A stretch of 64,000 nt of DNA from a virus, in IMG/VR virus record IMGVR_UViG_3300021137_000001, positions 248,001 through 312,000 of that record, one strand, 5' to 3'. Shown piece after piece: positions 25,392 through 33,392 of this stretch. Below the pieces are notes generated by a model. It worked only from the letters and a program-made list of their open reading frames with translations, was not told the DNA's origin and ran no database searches. Positions within the stretch are counted from its first letter, which is position 1. Each line of letters begins with the position of its first letter. A program made the translations under genes and the position numbers.

Positions 25392-25728
25392 AGTATTCAA
25401 TCTCGTTATAAGTATCAGTTGGTTCTAATATTAATCCTGCGTGTTTCTTTACTACAGCATAACCCTCAGAGCTACTGATTAATTGTACATGATAACCGGG
25501 ATTGTTGTCAATCTTTTTTAGTTTACCATCTTTAATTGTGTAGCAGAAGTAGTTGTCATATTCATCTTTGCTAACAACAATATACGTTGTATCGGATGGG
25601 TGATTTATCATTGTACACATCGTAATATGCCCATCTTCATAGTGTATTCTGTATTCTTTGACTTCTTCCACAGTGGGTTGCAACATTGCAAATGCTTCAG
25701 CTAATGTATCATTTGAGTTCATCTTCAT
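25378..25728 (-). CDS. Conserved phage hypothetical protein, 116 aa
   Basis: Starts with ATG-AAG-ATG-AAC, so it may begin at residue 1 or 3. The centre is a strand-rich domain (EYRIHYEDGHITMCTMINHP, then YIVVSKDEYDNYFCYTIKDGKL) that I recall, with low certainty, as a small uncharacterised protein of T4-like phages. It overlaps the GT8-like gene upstream by 20 bp and the downstream GT-A-like gene by 14 bp. No enzymatic motif. Confidence 0.65.
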   Translation of the reverse strand: MKMNSNDTLAEAFAMLQPTVEEVKEYRIHYEDGHITMCTMINHPSDTTYIVVSKDEYDNYFCYTIKDGKLKKIDNNPGYHVQLISSSEGYAVVKKHAGLILEPTDTYNEIEYYATN

Positions 25729-26563
25729 ATTCCTTAACTAAAGCATCTGTTATCCAACTCTTTTCATGATAGTGAATGGGATGATATTGATTTGTATTTG
25801 CTATACGTATCATCGGTAAATCTGTTTCGCACATTACTAATTCGGGCCATGGCGTACTTGTCCACTTGTTAATAGCAGGTTTCATATGTACAAAGTTAAT
25901 AAAATCTGCGCTGGGCAATGTACAATTTTCTATGCCCAAGATCTTTGCCGCTAGTGCATACACTACATCAGTAGTCGGATTATTATCGCGACAGTTAAGT
26001 AATACCTTATCGCGAATGTGCGCCCAGTTTCTAAATAGTTGTTCTGCTAGTGTAAAAAATTGGGTTGCTTCGCGTGTGTATCTAAAATACATTAGTCCAT
26101 TGTAGGTGTCGGGCAATTCATTATCGTCAAACAACTTTCTGTATTCACGTGATCGACTTAACTCTTGTTTATAATCTCTATAGCCAGTGCTTAATACAAT
26201 GTTCTTTAATCTAAAAGCGGTCCACCAGTGTGCAATACTTCTAGTGAATACAATATCACTTTCAAGTTTAATTGTTTCTTTGAATGGTGTGAGATAAAAT
26301 GCTTGCCATTCGTTACTTAACTTCCAAGCTTCGTCTACGGCTAAGTCATTCTCAATTGTAATTACATAATCAAACACTCGACGATGCTGTTCGGTTACTC
26401 GCGCTAGTGTATTCTTATCAACTGCAACTGCGTATAAGCTATTGGGCATTGTAAGTTTAATGCTCATTGCCTGCACGTAAGCAAGACGCAAATAATCGAC
26501 ATCTGCGGTGTTTTGCGCAATTGTCATAAAGCCTTGCTGTGCTTGATGGGGTGTTATTCGCAT
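25709..26563 (-). CDS. GT8-like glycosyltransferase-related protein (1)
   Basis: 284 residues. The central segment WQAFYLTPFKETIKLESDIVF aligns with RYRAYELSPYDETILLDSDYLQF of the adjacent upstream protein. In this copy the metal-binding D-x-D is E101-S-D103, a substitution that may weaken metal binding. The arrangement, in which an Arg/Trp helix and a YSP/TPF-ET strand lead into a DxD, is typical of GT8-family enzymes that use UDP-sugars. It overlaps its paralogue by 10 bp. Confidence 0.62.
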   Translation of the reverse strand: MRITPHQAQQGFMTIAQNTADVDYLRLAYVQAMSIKLTMPNSLYAVAVDKNTLARVTEQHRRVFDYVITIENDLAVDEAWKLSNEWQAFYLTPFKETIKLESDIVFTRSIAHWWTAFRLKNIVLSTGYRDYKQELSRSREYRKLFDDNELPDTYNGLMYFRYTREATQFFTLAEQLFRNWAHIRDKVLLNCRDNNPTTDVVYALAAKILGIENCTLPSADFINFVHMKPAINKWTSTPWPELVMCETDLPMIRIANTNQYHPIHYHEKSWITDALVKEYEDELK

Positions 26564-27315
26564 AAGGTATCTACCAATTTATCAAAGTCGGCACTTAATA
26601 AGTAATCTTTATCCATTATGTGTACGTTTTGCAGGGCAATGACATGTGCTATATTTTCTTCACGTATAATCATCTTTTCACCTGTTATTTCGATGTTTTT
26701 GACTAGTTTATCTATGGTTAGCATAGTAAAAGGGATACTTTGTGATAGGTCAGTAGTGTAACCACTAATAATATTGTTAGCAATTGCAAATGCGTAATCA
26801 TTGCGAAAGTTGCGTTCTCTAATGTGATACAACTTTTGATAATAAGCATAGTTACGTTCAATTCTGCCTACTAAGTCAAACAATGCTTTCGTTTTATCAG
26901 TGCGCTTAAATGTTATAGCAGTTGCCCACACATAATCTAAACTCATTTGCCCCATGTTGCCCGACATTGACATTGTAGGACTTTGATTGTGATGCATTAA
27001 CTTGTAATCAATTGTAGTGTCAAGTATGTTTAATAAACTCGTATCAAATTGTAAATAATCGCTATCAAGTAATATAGTTTCATCATACGGACTAAGTTCA
27101 TACGCACGATATCTACCACCGTTCTTCCATTGTGTTCCACCTGCGTGACCTGTTCTAAAGTTTTTAGCAGATGTAACGCCAGTATCTGTTATAATAGTAG
27201 TTGGTAGATTTAATGTGTGCTCAATCAGTCGTGCGGCTTGCTCAGCGATTTTAATGTAATCAACTGTATCTGTGTTAACAGCAAATAATATTACGCCCTT
27301 AGACTTTTCTTGCAC
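26554..27315 (-). CDS. GT8-like glycosyltransferase-related protein (2)
   Basis: 253 residues from a GTG start inside the end of the upstream gene. N-terminal strand GVILFAVNTD, a helix with YIKIAEQAARLI, then TIITDTGV, and the motif ETILLDSDYLQF with D84-S-D86, a full DxD. A conserved segment later (RNFRNDYAFAIANNIISGY) is placed where GT8 enzymes have acceptor-side Asp/Asn residues. Probably a metal-dependent glycosyltransferase; the sugar is unknown. It has a close but divergent paralogue immediately downstream. Confidence 0.65.
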   Translation of the reverse strand: MQEKSKGVILFAVNTDTVDYIKIAEQAARLIEHTLNLPTTIITDTGVTSAKNFRTGHAGGTQWKNGGRYRAYELSPYDETILLDSDYLQFDTSLLNILDTTIDYKLMHHNQSPTMSMSGNMGQMSLDYVWATAITFKRTDKTKALFDLVGRIERNYAYYQKLYHIRERNFRNDYAFAIANNIISGYTTDLSQSIPFTMLTIDKLVKNIEITGEKMIIREENIAHVIALQNVHIMDKDYLLSADFDKLVDTLCE

Positions 27316-27616
27316 GTTTAAGTTCTTCGTGTTGTATATGCCACAAGTTCATTGCCTGCTGATAGTGTTGTGTGCATATATCTAAAAATTCCGATCGTTG
27401 CACAAAGATTGGGTTCTCGTACGTATCTTCTAAGTATAGCGCAACACTGGGCCATGTTGAGAGAAACGCAATAAGCTCTGGTGTTACCTTAAAGAGCCCA
27501 TTGTTATATGGTACGTGCAGATCTGTTTGCACTTTCTCTTTAAGTATACGTTTGTTTGTTTGATAATCCGTTGCTTGTTTAATTTGAGCAACTAGTTGAT
27601 TGATTTCTGTTGTCAT
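27299..27616 (-). CDS. Hypothetical protein, 105 aa, first gene of the minus operon
   Basis: Predicted helical, with a Pro-containing centre (TPELIAFLSTWP) and a basic C-terminus. I recognise no family of known function. It is the first gene after the promoter/terminator element at 27630-27699, 40 bp from the predicted RNA start, and overlaps the next gene by 17 bp. It could be a regulator or an accessory protein. Confidence 0.65.
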   Translation of the reverse strand: MTTEINQLVAQIKQATDYQTNKRILKEKVQTDLHVPYNNGLFKVTPELIAFLSTWPSVALYLEDTYENPIFVQRSEFLDICTQHYQQAMNLWHIQHEELKRARKV

Positions 27617-27632
27617 AATAGTAATTAGCCAT

Positions 27633-27662
27633 AAAAATAGGTAAGTGTTTATTCTTACCTAT
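27633..27662 (-). terminator. Rho-independent terminator, end of late structural genes
   Basis: On the minus strand: arm ATAGGTAAG (27662-27654), loop AATAAACA, arm CTTACCTAT (27645-27637), continuing into five T in a row (27637-27633). Nine perfect base pairs. On the plus strand no T tract follows, so it should act on leftward transcription only. Confidence 0.75.
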
Positions 27663-27691
27663 AGTGTACTACATTTATACGAGTATGTCAA
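27663..27691 (-). promoter_or_regulatory. Sigma70-type promoter of the radical SAM operon
   Basis: On the minus strand TTGACA (27691-27686), a 17-bp spacer, TACACT (27668-27663). The predicted RNA start is near 27656, inside the first arm of the terminator, so RNA made here cannot form that hairpin. The spacer also contains TATAAATG (27679-27672), one mismatch from the T4 late consensus. It is the only good promoter found ahead of the 16.5-kb minus operon. Confidence 0.65.
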
Positions 27692-27694
27692 CTA

Positions 27695-28648
27695 TTATGC
27701 AACTACCGGAGTGCCCCATTGAGATACCAAATATGTTGTTTCTGGGTAAACAATATCAACTCGATGATTAAGTGTTACACTTAACACTGCGTTAAGAGCA
27801 TGAGTTGGTGCGTTTAAATATAAGTTAAAAGAAACTACTGCACCTTTATCACCATGCGCCGATACATTTTGCGCACTTGATAGCATTTGAATTTGTGCGT
27901 AATCCGTAGTATATGCGGCAGTTGTACTTGTAACTTGTATAAGAGACACTGCGCCCGTTGTAAGTCCTTGATACCCAATTGTAGTCGAATTAGTATTAAG
28001 CGTACCCCCTGTGCCAGTACGTCCGCCATTTGATGCGTTACGGAATGCGGTCATACCACCGACATTAGTTACTAGTAATGTAGATACATCGACGCTACGT
28101 GCAGTAGCATTATTAGTCGATGATATTATAACAAGATTCAATTGCCCGCCTGCATTAAAAAAGTAACGTGCAGCATCACCACTGGCAAATGTTACTGTTC
28201 TAGTGGCAAATACTGCGGCATACGCCACACCTGTTGCTGCCGAAATTACTGGGGAAAATGTAGCACCAGTAGTAGTTGCGCCTTGTGCAGTAAATGTTGA
28301 ACTGTTGGTGTTAATTGTTGTAACTGCGGTATTTAATGCGGCGCTATATGTAGCGGTTGCGCCAGATGTAAGGGTTGGTACGGAGATAGCAGCGGCAGCC
28401 CCACTCTGATGTTGTACACATACATTAAGTGCTGTTAATAATCCGCTCCATTGTGTTGCTGTTACAATGCCTGCAGCCGATATAGTATTGAGATTAGTAA
28501 CTACTTGCCCATAGCCAACTGCTCCGGAACCAACACCGAGTACGTAGGCAATATTAACTGGCGAGGTAGTATAAGTGCCCTGTGTACCACCCCATGCTAA
28601 TGCATTAAAATCGGCTGCTTGAATTGTTCCAGTTGATGCGTATGACAT
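27695..28648 (-). CDS. Virion structural protein (fibre-like), paralogue 1
   Basis: 317 residues, low complexity, rich in Thr, Ala, Ser and Gly, nearly no Cys. The N-terminus MSYASTGTIQAADFNALAWGG, the central ARYFFNAGGQLNL and the C-terminus VDIVYPETTYLVSQWGT are shared with the neighbour at 28771. This composition and the position at the end of the baseplate/fibre block indicate a tail-fibre or decoration-type virion protein, as found in marine T4-like phages. Its host-recognition role is inferred. The terminator repeat follows directly. Confidence 0.72.
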   Translation of the reverse strand: MSYASTGTIQAADFNALAWGGTQGTYTTSPVNIAYVLGVGSGAVGYGQVVTNLNTISAAGIVTATQWSGLLTALNVCVQHQSGAAAAISVPTLTSGATATYSAALNTAVTTINTNSSTFTAQGATTTGATFSPVISAATGVAYAAVFATRTVTFASGDAARYFFNAGGQLNLVIISSTNNATARSVDVSTLLVTNVGGMTAFRNASNGGRTGTGGTLNTNSTTIGYQGLTTGAVSLIQVTSTTAAYTTDYAQIQMLSSAQNVSAHGDKGAVVSFNLYLNAPTHALNAVLSVTLNHRVDIVYPETTYLVSQWGTPVVA

Positions 28649-28708
28649 TTTCTATTAATTCCTTTACTGCAATATAATAATTACTTATCTTCAATGCATT
28701 GCATTCAT

Positions 28709-28738
28709 AAAAATAGGTAAGTGTTTATTCTTACCTAT
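28709..28738 (-). terminator. Rho-independent terminator between the two structural paralogues
   Basis: Same nine-bp stem (28738-28730 with 28721-28713), eight-nt loop and T tract (28713-28709) as the copy at 27633-27662, reading leftward. Confidence 0.72.
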
Positions 28739-28767
28739 AGTGTACTACATTTATATTAGTATGTCAA
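28739..28767 (-). promoter_or_regulatory. Sigma70-type promoter overlapping the terminator
   Basis: TTGACA (28767-28762), 17 bp, TACACT (28744-28739), minus strand. The predicted start near 28732 lies inside the terminator stem. It would give the 27695 gene an independent start in addition to read-through from the late genes. Confidence 0.55.
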
Positions 28768-28770
28768 CTA

Positions 28771-29727
28771 TTATGTAATTGACACTGTACCCCATGAGTT
28801 AGTTGTTAAGTAGGTTGATTCTGGATAAACAACATCAATCTGGAAGTTTAACGTAGCATTAATTGTGTCGTCCCATGCATGATCGGCAACTACATAGCCC
28901 AATCTAAAAGCAACACCATATCCAGCTGCACCGTTAGTAGTGTCGGGATTGAAGCCATAAACTTGTAAATATGAATAATTGGCAGTATATGCCGCAGTAG
29001 TGTCAGTTACTTGTACTAGTGTATTTGCCACGCCTTGTACATTATTTCTATATCCATATGCTGTATTATTTGTATTCTGTGTAAGGCCAGTACCGCTGCG
29101 CCCAGCATTTGTTGTTTGACGAAATTGTGTTATTCCGCCGACTGCATTAATTACACGTACAAAACTTTGGCTTGACAAAGATCCATTAAGATCAGTTGCA
29201 GAAACGCGAACATTTAAATAGCCGCCTGCATTAAAGAAGTAACGTGCAGCTTGTGCACCTGATGAAAAAGTCGCAAAGTGATCAGTATATGAGTTTACCC
29301 CTGTTGTACTACCGGCACCTATGTTTGTAGTTGCAAGCGAACCAGTAGTTGTAGCACCTTGCGCTGTATATAATGCAGAATTTGTGTTAATTGTTGTTAC
29401 AGCCGTTGCCACTGTACTAAAGTAAGTAATTTTATTACCAGCAGTAATAGTCGGGCTCACTGTTAATTGTGCGCCTGCGCCACTTTGATGACCCAACGCA
29501 GCATTTAATGTTGTTAACAACCCGCTCCACTGTACCGCAGTAACAGTACCTGCTGCTGCAACTGTGTTAATGGCAGTAACAGACTGGCCGTAGCCCACTG
29601 CGCCAGAACCAACTCCCATAACATAAGCAATGTTAGTTGGGCTTGCTGTGTAAGTACCTTGTGTACCACCCCATGCTAAGTTATTATAATCCGTTGCTTG
29701 TATTAAGCCAGCTGATGCGTATGACAT
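28771..29727 (-). CDS. Virion structural protein (fibre-like), paralogue 2
   Basis: 318 residues with the same N-terminus (MSYASAGLIQATDYNNLAWGG), central ARYFFNAGGYLNV and C-terminus (DVVYPESTYLTTNSWGT) as the gene at 27695. The middle parts differ, as in host-recognition proteins that diversify. It has the sequence character of a trimeric fibre (Thr/Ala/Gly-rich strands). Its ribosome site AAGGAT and a weak late-type promoter lie in the end of the gene upstream. Confidence 0.72.
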   Translation of the reverse strand: MSYASAGLIQATDYNNLAWGGTQGTYTASPTNIAYVMGVGSGAVGYGQSVTAINTVAAAGTVTAVQWSGLLTTLNAALGHQSGAGAQLTVSPTITAGNKITYFSTVATAVTTINTNSALYTAQGATTTGSLATTNIGAGSTTGVNSYTDHFATFSSGAQAARYFFNAGGYLNVRVSATDLNGSLSSQSFVRVINAVGGITQFRQTTNAGRSGTGLTQNTNNTAYGYRNNVQGVANTLVQVTDTTAAYTANYSYLQVYGFNPDTTNGAAGYGVAFRLGYVVADHAWDDTINATLNFQIDVVYPESTYLTTNSWGTVSIT

Positions 29728-29738
29728 ATTTGTTATCC

Positions 29739-31229
29739 TTAACTATTTAATTTAACTATTGCTTCAACAGTGCCTTCGCCCATTGATGTTTTATTTTCTA
29801 ACGCACGACCAATAACATTAAATGCTGTCATTTCGCTACGTGTTGCAGCTCGAGCTAAACCACGACCTGCACTTACTAACCTATCACCCTTTTTAACAGT
29901 ACCAATTACACGAACTGGCACACGACCATTGACTGCAACTGGTGGGTGAGTAACATCGTTACCTGCTCCACCGTTCATTAAGAAGCCTGCTTTCATACTT
30001 ATCACTCCAAACACTGCCTCGCTTAAATCCTGAACCACGGCAGTGATTTCTTTAAGTCCGCCAAGTTCAACAACTGTTCCTGGTGTATATGATGCGTCTG
30101 ATTCAAAGCGTTCCGCTAAGTCAGCGTATAATGAAGTAGTCGATGTACCAATTAAGTTACCGTAGAATGTAGAAGCAATTGCGTTAACTGCATATACGTT
30201 AGCAAATTTAGTACCAGTTGCACCAATGTTAATTGTATTTGGGCTGTTTGGTAAGATTGTGTTTGATGCAATAGTAATACCTTGATTTAATGTATAACCA
30301 GTTACTGTTAAGTTACCAGTAACACTTGCTGTACCTTGTGTAATAAAATTACCCGGTAATGTAACTGCTGAAGTAGTACCGTTAATACCAATTGCTTTAG
30401 TACTAACCCCACCCATCTTAACCCATAAGTTCAAGTCGCCGTTATTGAAACTGTTAGTTAAACTAACTGCTCCGCCAGTAGAAACAATAGTTAAATCACT
30501 ACTTACTACCAATCCACCATTTACTGAAAGTTGATAGTTAGTACTTGTATTTTGATCATTACGTAAGTACGAACCGCCAGTAACACCATTGACTGTTAGT
30601 GCGTTACTTGCATCGCCTGTAAATTGTGCGCCAGTAAGTGTACTTGAACTAATTAAGTTCATACCAGGTTTAACTGTTGTAAATCCTGCAATTGATGTTT
30701 GTGGAGTAAATGTACTATCTTTACTTAGAATAGCAATTACGCTATTTGAAATATAAAATTTAACAACAACGTGACTAATTGAACTACTATCTAAAATAGT
30801 TTCAACTACTGCACCACTTGTTCCCGATGTTGCAGTGTATGATGGGCCAATTGTTACCCACGCACTACCGCTCCATACTTTAAGTTGAGCATTATTAGTG
30901 TCCCACCATAAGTCACCAGTCACTGGGCTAGTCGGCGAACTGCTAGAAGCAGCAGAACTACTAATTGGTTTCCATCCTGCAGAACCACCAGCATAAACTT
31001 TCAATACATTATTAGTACTATCGTACCAAAGTTGACCAGTTAATGCAGCACTTGGTGCAGTTGTATTAGAAAAGTTTTCAAGCAACTTAATATAGTTTTC
31101 ATTTAAGAAAATACCATAACCTGCATAGTTTTTACCGATTAAAGTTAAACTAGTTGTTGTGGAATTGACTGTTCCGTCTGCTATAGTTGCGAGTGTAACA
31201 CCTGCTGTTGTAGTTATTGTATATGACAT
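29739..31229 (-). CDS. Tail fibre-type structural protein
   Basis: 496 residues. The N-terminal module (SLTLIGKNYAGYG, then LLENFSNTTAPSAALTGQLWYD) is a conserved attachment domain of marine T4-like phage fibres and is shared with the gene at 31262. A repetitive beta-rich shaft follows, with NxxxGTxxKFANVYA. The C-terminal domain (YADLAERFESDASYTPGTVVELGG... GRVPVRVIG...KGD) is a conserved fold at the ends of such fibres. Role: fibre or baseplate appendage for host contact. Confidence 0.75.
   Translation of the reverse strand: MSYTITTTAGVTLATIADGTVNSTTTSLTLIGKNYAGYGIFLNENYIKLLENFSNTTAPSAALTGQLWYDSTNNVLKVYAGGSAGWKPISSSAASSSSPTSPVTGDLWWDTNNAQLKVWSGSAWVTIGPSYTATSGTSGAVVETILDSSSISHVVVKFYISNSVIAILSKDSTFTPQTSIAGFTTVKPGMNLISSSTLTGAQFTGDASNALTVNGVTGGSYLRNDQNTSTNYQLSVNGGLVVSSDLTIVSTGGAVSLTNSFNNGDLNLWVKMGGVSTKAIGINGTTSAVTLPGNFITQGTASVTGNLTVTGYTLNQGITIASNTILPNSPNTINIGATGTKFANVYAVNAIASTFYGNLIGTSTTSLYADLAERFESDASYTPGTVVELGGLKEITAVVQDLSEAVFGVISMKAGFLMNGGAGNDVTHPPVAVNGRVPVRVIGTVKKGDRLVSAGRGLARAATRSEMTAFNVIGRALENKTSMGEGTVEAIVKLNS
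29744..29751 (-). promoter_or_regulatory. Possible late promoter for the 28771 gene
   Basis: On the minus strand ATTAAATA, six of eight matches to TATAAATA, inside the last codons of the fibre gene at 29739. Predicted start near 29738, followed by AAGGAT and the ATG at 29727. Confidence 0.4.
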
Positions 31230-31249
31230 TATTATTACCTATTATATGT

Positions 31250-31257
31250 TATTTATC
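31250..31257 (-). promoter_or_regulatory. Late (gp55-type) promoter
   Basis: GATAAATA on the minus strand, 20 bp before the ATG of the fibre gene at 31229; predicted start near 31244. The following bases ACATATAATAGG resemble those at the other late promoters. Confidence 0.65.
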
Positions 31258-31261
31258 TGCA

Positions 31262-32659
31262 TTAAGCCGTACGTTGAAACCAAAAGTCGCCATCATGTGA
31301 ACCGCTATCGTTAACACCTGCTTGCGGAGCATCGACACTAACAATCTTAGCACTACCACCCCACCATTGTCCTGCTGTTCCTACATATTCAGTTGTTGCT
31401 ACCGCAGCATTGCCTGCACTTGTATAATCTTGTGATTGTGTCACTGCTACTGCGCCATTTCTTAAATTTAAACCGCTTGCACTTGCAGTTGCAACACTAG
31501 TGCCATCAATTACTAAATTGGCACTACCTGTATCTACATCAAGTATTTCCAAATAGCTGTTGCCTTGGTATATTTTATTCTTTAAGAATCCAGAGTTATT
31601 AACTACGTATTCTGTTGTTGCTACTGTAGTATTAACTGTGCCAGCAAGTTGTGTTGGTGCTGTTAAATCGCCTGAGTAAGAACCAGTGCCAATAACATTC
31701 AATGCACCAGTTACTGTCGCACCGGCACCTAGTAATAAGCCGCCCGATAGCGTCGCACTTAAAAGCGAAGCAGTACCAGTTGCGCCATCAATACCAAATG
31801 CCAATGTATTAACTCCACCTACTGCCGCATAAAAGTTAATATCGCCATTTGTAATATTATTTTTAACACTAACATCGCCTGCTGTGGTTGTTGTAATTTG
31901 TAAGTTACTAGTAAGTCCGACAGTAATGCCACCGTTATTAACAATAGCAAGTGTACCTGTACTACTATTGTTAATATCTGTACGTAAGTAGTTAGTTGCA
32001 ATAACGCCACCTAAGTAACTAGCATTGTTAGCAGTACCCCAAAACGTTTCGCCTGAATGTATGTTATAGCCTGTTTGAATAGTTGCGTAGCCAGCAATCG
32101 GAGTAAGTGGAGTAAATTCACTGTCTTGACTGATAATGCCAGAACGTGTTCCACCTACGTACATTGAGACAACATCATGCATAGCTGTCGTTGTATCTTC
32201 AATTCGTTCCCAAATTGCGCCTGCCTTGCCATATACTTTGCTCCATGTTGGACCAACTAATTGCCAACCAGCAAGTGCATATGGTGTAGTACCATCGTAT
32301 ACGTACAATTGATTAGCATAAGTATCCCACCAAATGTCGCCAGCAATTGTAGTTACTGGGGCACCAAGTGTACTGCTATTTTGTGCAGTTGCACTACTGA
32401 TGATTTTAAAATATGTGCCGGTATATACTTTCAATAAACTATCGGCTGTATCCCACCATAATTGTCCGCTCAGTGGATTACTTGGGGAAATGTCATACGC
32501 AAAGTTTTCAGTTAGTTTAACTAAGTCATCAGTCATTATCTGACCGTAGTTACTATAGTTACGACCAACTAATGTTAAACTAGTATGCGACGTATCCACT
32601 GTACCATCTAAAATAGTACCAAGTGTTGTTCCGTTTGTTTTTCTTATTATATACGACAT
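31262..32659 (-). CDS. Tail fibre-type structural protein
   Basis: 465 residues. N-terminal module as in the gene at 29739 (MSYIIRKTNGTTLGTILDGT, then SLTLVGRNYSNYGQ and PLSGQLWWD). A beta-rich shaft follows, with two near-repeats in the C-terminal half (TEYVVNNSGFL and TEYVGTAGQWWGG). It ends in GDFWFQRTA instead of the DLAERF domain, so the tip differs from its paralogue. Only 13 bp separate it from the upstream gene, and I see no promoter of its own. Confidence 0.72.
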   Translation of the reverse strand: MSYIIRKTNGTTLGTILDGTVDTSHTSLTLVGRNYSNYGQIMTDDLVKLTENFAYDISPSNPLSGQLWWDTADSLLKVYTGTYFKIISSATAQNSSTLGAPVTTIAGDIWWDTYANQLYVYDGTTPYALAGWQLVGPTWSKVYGKAGAIWERIEDTTTAMHDVVSMYVGGTRSGIISQDSEFTPLTPIAGYATIQTGYNIHSGETFWGTANNASYLGGVIATNYLRTDINNSSTGTLAIVNNGGITVGLTSNLQITTTTAGDVSVKNNITNGDINFYAAVGGVNTLAFGIDGATGTASLLSATLSGGLLLGAGATVTGALNVIGTGSYSGDLTAPTQLAGTVNTTVATTEYVVNNSGFLKNKIYQGNSYLEILDVDTGSANLVIDGTSVATASASGLNLRNGAVAVTQSQDYTSAGNAAVATTEYVGTAGQWWGGSAKIVSVDAPQAGVNDSGSHDGDFWFQRTA

Positions 32660-32672
32660 TGTCTTTTCCTAG

Positions 32673-33335
32673 TTATACTGTAGTGCTTAAATTAGTCAGT
32701 GTTTGTATGCGCACTGTGTAATCAATTTGTATTAGTCTGTTTAGCGATTTTTGCACTGGGCTAAAAATCACGTGTGTTAGTAGTTTACCGAGTCCTTCGC
32801 CTGATGCATTAAATCCTTTTAAACCCAATTCGTCAAATACAAATTGTCCGTTTAAGTCTTGACTGTTATCAAACACTGCTTGCCCATTTGGTTCGCCATA
32901 GTCTAATAGACAGCTTATAATAATATCACTATAAATTTGTCCCGGTACGTGGGTAATTGAAATTTTATTTCTTAGTGGGTCGCCGTTTGCAGCATTAGTA
33001 TCATCTACAATTTTGTAGTATTGCGGACTATATAAATCAGCATTTTGTACGTTTGTGTTTGTTGGCAAGTATGTAATAACACCAGTTGGATCAACTGTAG
33101 TTCCGCCATTACCAAAATGCATCTCAGTAATAAAATTATTACCTTTGTTGCCTAAACTTGTAGCAATTGCTTCACTCATATTTTCATAATGAATGGCATT
33201 GCGTTTGTTTACAAACACTTCTTTAGTCTCAGGGTCAAATATTTTAATATGCCCTTGCACACTGATTCCGCCGCGTTCATCGGGTTGTTTAGCTGGCTGT
33301 GGTTTAATTATTGATTCTTGCATTTTTTTATCCAT
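32673..33335 (-). CDS. Conserved T4-like structural protein, 220 aa
   Basis: After a charged, Pro-rich N-terminus (1-25) comes a beta-rich domain with GHIKIFDPETKEVFVNKRNAIHYENMS, a pattern I recall from virion proteins of marine T4-like phages. The C-terminus (VIFSPVQKSLNRLIQIDYTVRIQTL) is also typical. There is no normally spaced ribosome site before the ATG at 33335; M5 is an alternative start. Position between the giant gene and the fibres supports a baseplate or fibre-attachment role. Confidence 0.68.
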   Translation of the reverse strand: MDKKMQESIIKPQPAKQPDERGGISVQGHIKIFDPETKEVFVNKRNAIHYENMSEAIATSLGNKGNNFITEMHFGNGGTTVDPTGVITYLPTNTNVQNADLYSPQYYKIVDDTNAANGDPLRNKISITHVPGQIYSDIIISCLLDYGEPNGQAVFDNSQDLNGQFVFDELGLKGFNASGEGLGKLLTHVIFSPVQKSLNRLIQIDYTVRIQTLTNLSTTV

Positions 33336-33340
33336 ATACT

Positions 33341-33348
33341 TATTTATT
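33341..33348 (-). promoter_or_regulatory. Late promoter placed 5 bp before an ATG
   Basis: AATAAATA on the minus strand. The normal distance puts the RNA start at 33335, the first base of the ATG. AAAGGAA is 16 nt from the ATG, too far for usual initiation. Confidence 0.5.
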
Positions 33349-33378
33349 TCATTCCTTTACGACTACTAACAGTTATAG

Positions 33379-33386
33379 TATTTACC
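33379..33386 (-). promoter_or_regulatory. Late promoter between the giant gene and the 33335 gene
   Basis: GGTAAATA on the minus strand, followed by CTATAAC as at other late promoters here. Predicted start near 33373, giving a leader of about 38 nt. Confidence 0.5.
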
Positions 33387-33392
33387 GTATAT

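Larger units (their letters stand above)
27630..27699. repeat. 70-bp repeat, copy 1 (terminator plus promoter)
   Basis: Matches 28706-28775 at 68 of 70 positions; the only differences are CG at 27680-27681 against TT at 28756-28757. It begins in the last bases of the structural gene at 27695 and contains a terminator and a sigma70-type promoter, both reading on the minus strand. The paired genes upstream of each copy are paralogues, so the repeat probably arose with the gene duplication. Confidence 0.9.
28706..28775. repeat. 70-bp repeat, copy 2 (terminator plus promoter)
   Basis: Second copy of the element at 27630-27699, placed identically after the stop of the upstream paralogue. The stretch 28649-28770 between the two structural genes contains this element and otherwise only a 57-bp A+T-rich leader with AAAGGAAT before the next ATG. 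Confidence 0.9.

Noticed and set aside
27299-27616. Idea that this protein or the one at 25378 is a RiPP precursor for the radical SAM enzymes
   Set aside because: Both look like ordinary globular proteins with no Gly/Cys-rich or repetitive core.
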